This document shows positions 5,384 to 5,530 of a stretch of DNA of 5,530 bases, piece after piece. This stretch comes from an uncultured Micrococcales bacterium (GTDB taxonomy: Bacteria; Actinomycetota; Actinomycetes; Actinomycetales; Microbacteriaceae). Every line of letters begins with the position of its first letter. Position 1 is the first letter of the stretch. Under the pieces are notes generated by a model that had not been told where the DNA came from, searched no databases, and saw only the letters and a list, made by a program, of their open reading frames with translations. A program made the translations under genes and the position numbers. The stretch covers positions 1 through 5,530 of the forward strand of contig CAIJJH010000119.1 in the NCBI GenBank assembly GCA_903820955.1, in the 5' to 3' direction.

Positions 5384-5530
5384 AAACCAACCCCTCACTC
5401 CCCTGTGAAACTCGAAGTAACTCTCGAAGTCTCCTTGTGCCATCTGCGCCAAGCTCACAGTGCGCGATGTATCCAACGCTCGAACCGATGACCTGCTCAA
5501 CAAACTCCACCGGCACCGAAACACCCGAGA
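5367..5530 (-). CDS. tadA: TadA/CpaF-family secretion ATPase, C-terminal fragment (runs off the right edge)
   Basis: Only the last 53-54 codons are in the window. Read in a different frame from tadB, they give VEFVEQVIGSSVGYIAHCEL, then a short Asp-Gly-Thr-Arg-Arg turn, a LRELLRVSQ strand and a C-terminus ending FEPID before TAG at 5369-5367. This resembles the end of TadA/CpaF-type ATPases, where a helix containing the sequence around SSV is followed by a hydrophobic strand with His (VxHC) and then a basic turn and a strand reporting on gene function. These hexameric ATPases energise Flp pilus assembly from the cytoplasm. Walker motifs lie outside the window, so the assignment rests on the C-terminal pattern and on the tadB-tadC genes that follow directly. 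The stop lies inside the tadB reading frame. Confidence 0.75.
   Translation of the reverse strand, partial: SGVSVPVEFVEQVIGSSVGYIAHCELGADGTRRLRELLRVSQGSEGLVFEPID

Noticed and set aside
5384..5524. Extension of tadB up to a GTG at 5524
   Set aside because: The same bases encode a convincing TadA/CpaF C-terminus in another frame, and the extended peptide (Arg/Ser-rich) looks like out-of-frame translation. A start with a strong ribosome site exists at 5383.

Overview
The window suggests an actinobacterium with moderate GC, most likely a streamlined, small-genome member of the Microbacteriaceae or Micrococcales. This is inferred from the prfB-ftsE-ftsX gene order, an actinobacterial-type Tad locus, GTG and TTG starts, and almost no intergenic DNA. 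No database search was possible. No RNA genes, mobile elements, CRISPR arrays or gene-free stretches of 300 bases or more were seen. Region 1 (about 1-1929, minus strand) is a conserved housekeeping block read right to left: prfB (peptide chain release factor 2), then after 22-23 bases ftsE (ATPase of the FtsEX divisome complex), whose stop overlaps the start of ftsX, which runs off the left edge. The prfB reading frame is continuous, with no sign of the programmed +1 frameshift used by many bacteria. Region 2 (1959-3158, plus strand) is a single 12-helix Major Facilitator Superfamily transporter. It diverges from prfB with only 29 bases between the two start codons. An in-frame stop touches its GTG start and no Shine-Dalgarno is present, so it looks leaderless. 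Region 3 (3142-5530, minus strand) is the distal part of a Tad/Flp-type pilus or secretion locus. In transcription order it holds the C-terminal end of a TadA/CpaF ATPase, TadB, TadC, a 50-residue Flp-like small protein that is easily missed, and three successive TadE-like single-pass proteins. Every gene overlaps the next, so the set is almost certainly one translationally coupled operon. The last TadE-like gene also overlaps the tail of the convergent MFS gene by 17 bases. How it fits together: TadA would power assembly and TadB/TadC would form the inner-membrane platform. The four small proteins, each with a short basic leader, a glycine and one hydrophobic helix, would be the pilin and pseudopilin-like subunits. 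Only one of the four keeps the canonical Glu at +5 after the glycine. One has Asp and two have neither, which is the most interesting pattern in the window. The locus type is known from actinobacteria (the Rv3654c-Rv3660c region of Mycobacterium tuberculosis is comparable) but is poorly characterised. I do not claim a wholly new system.
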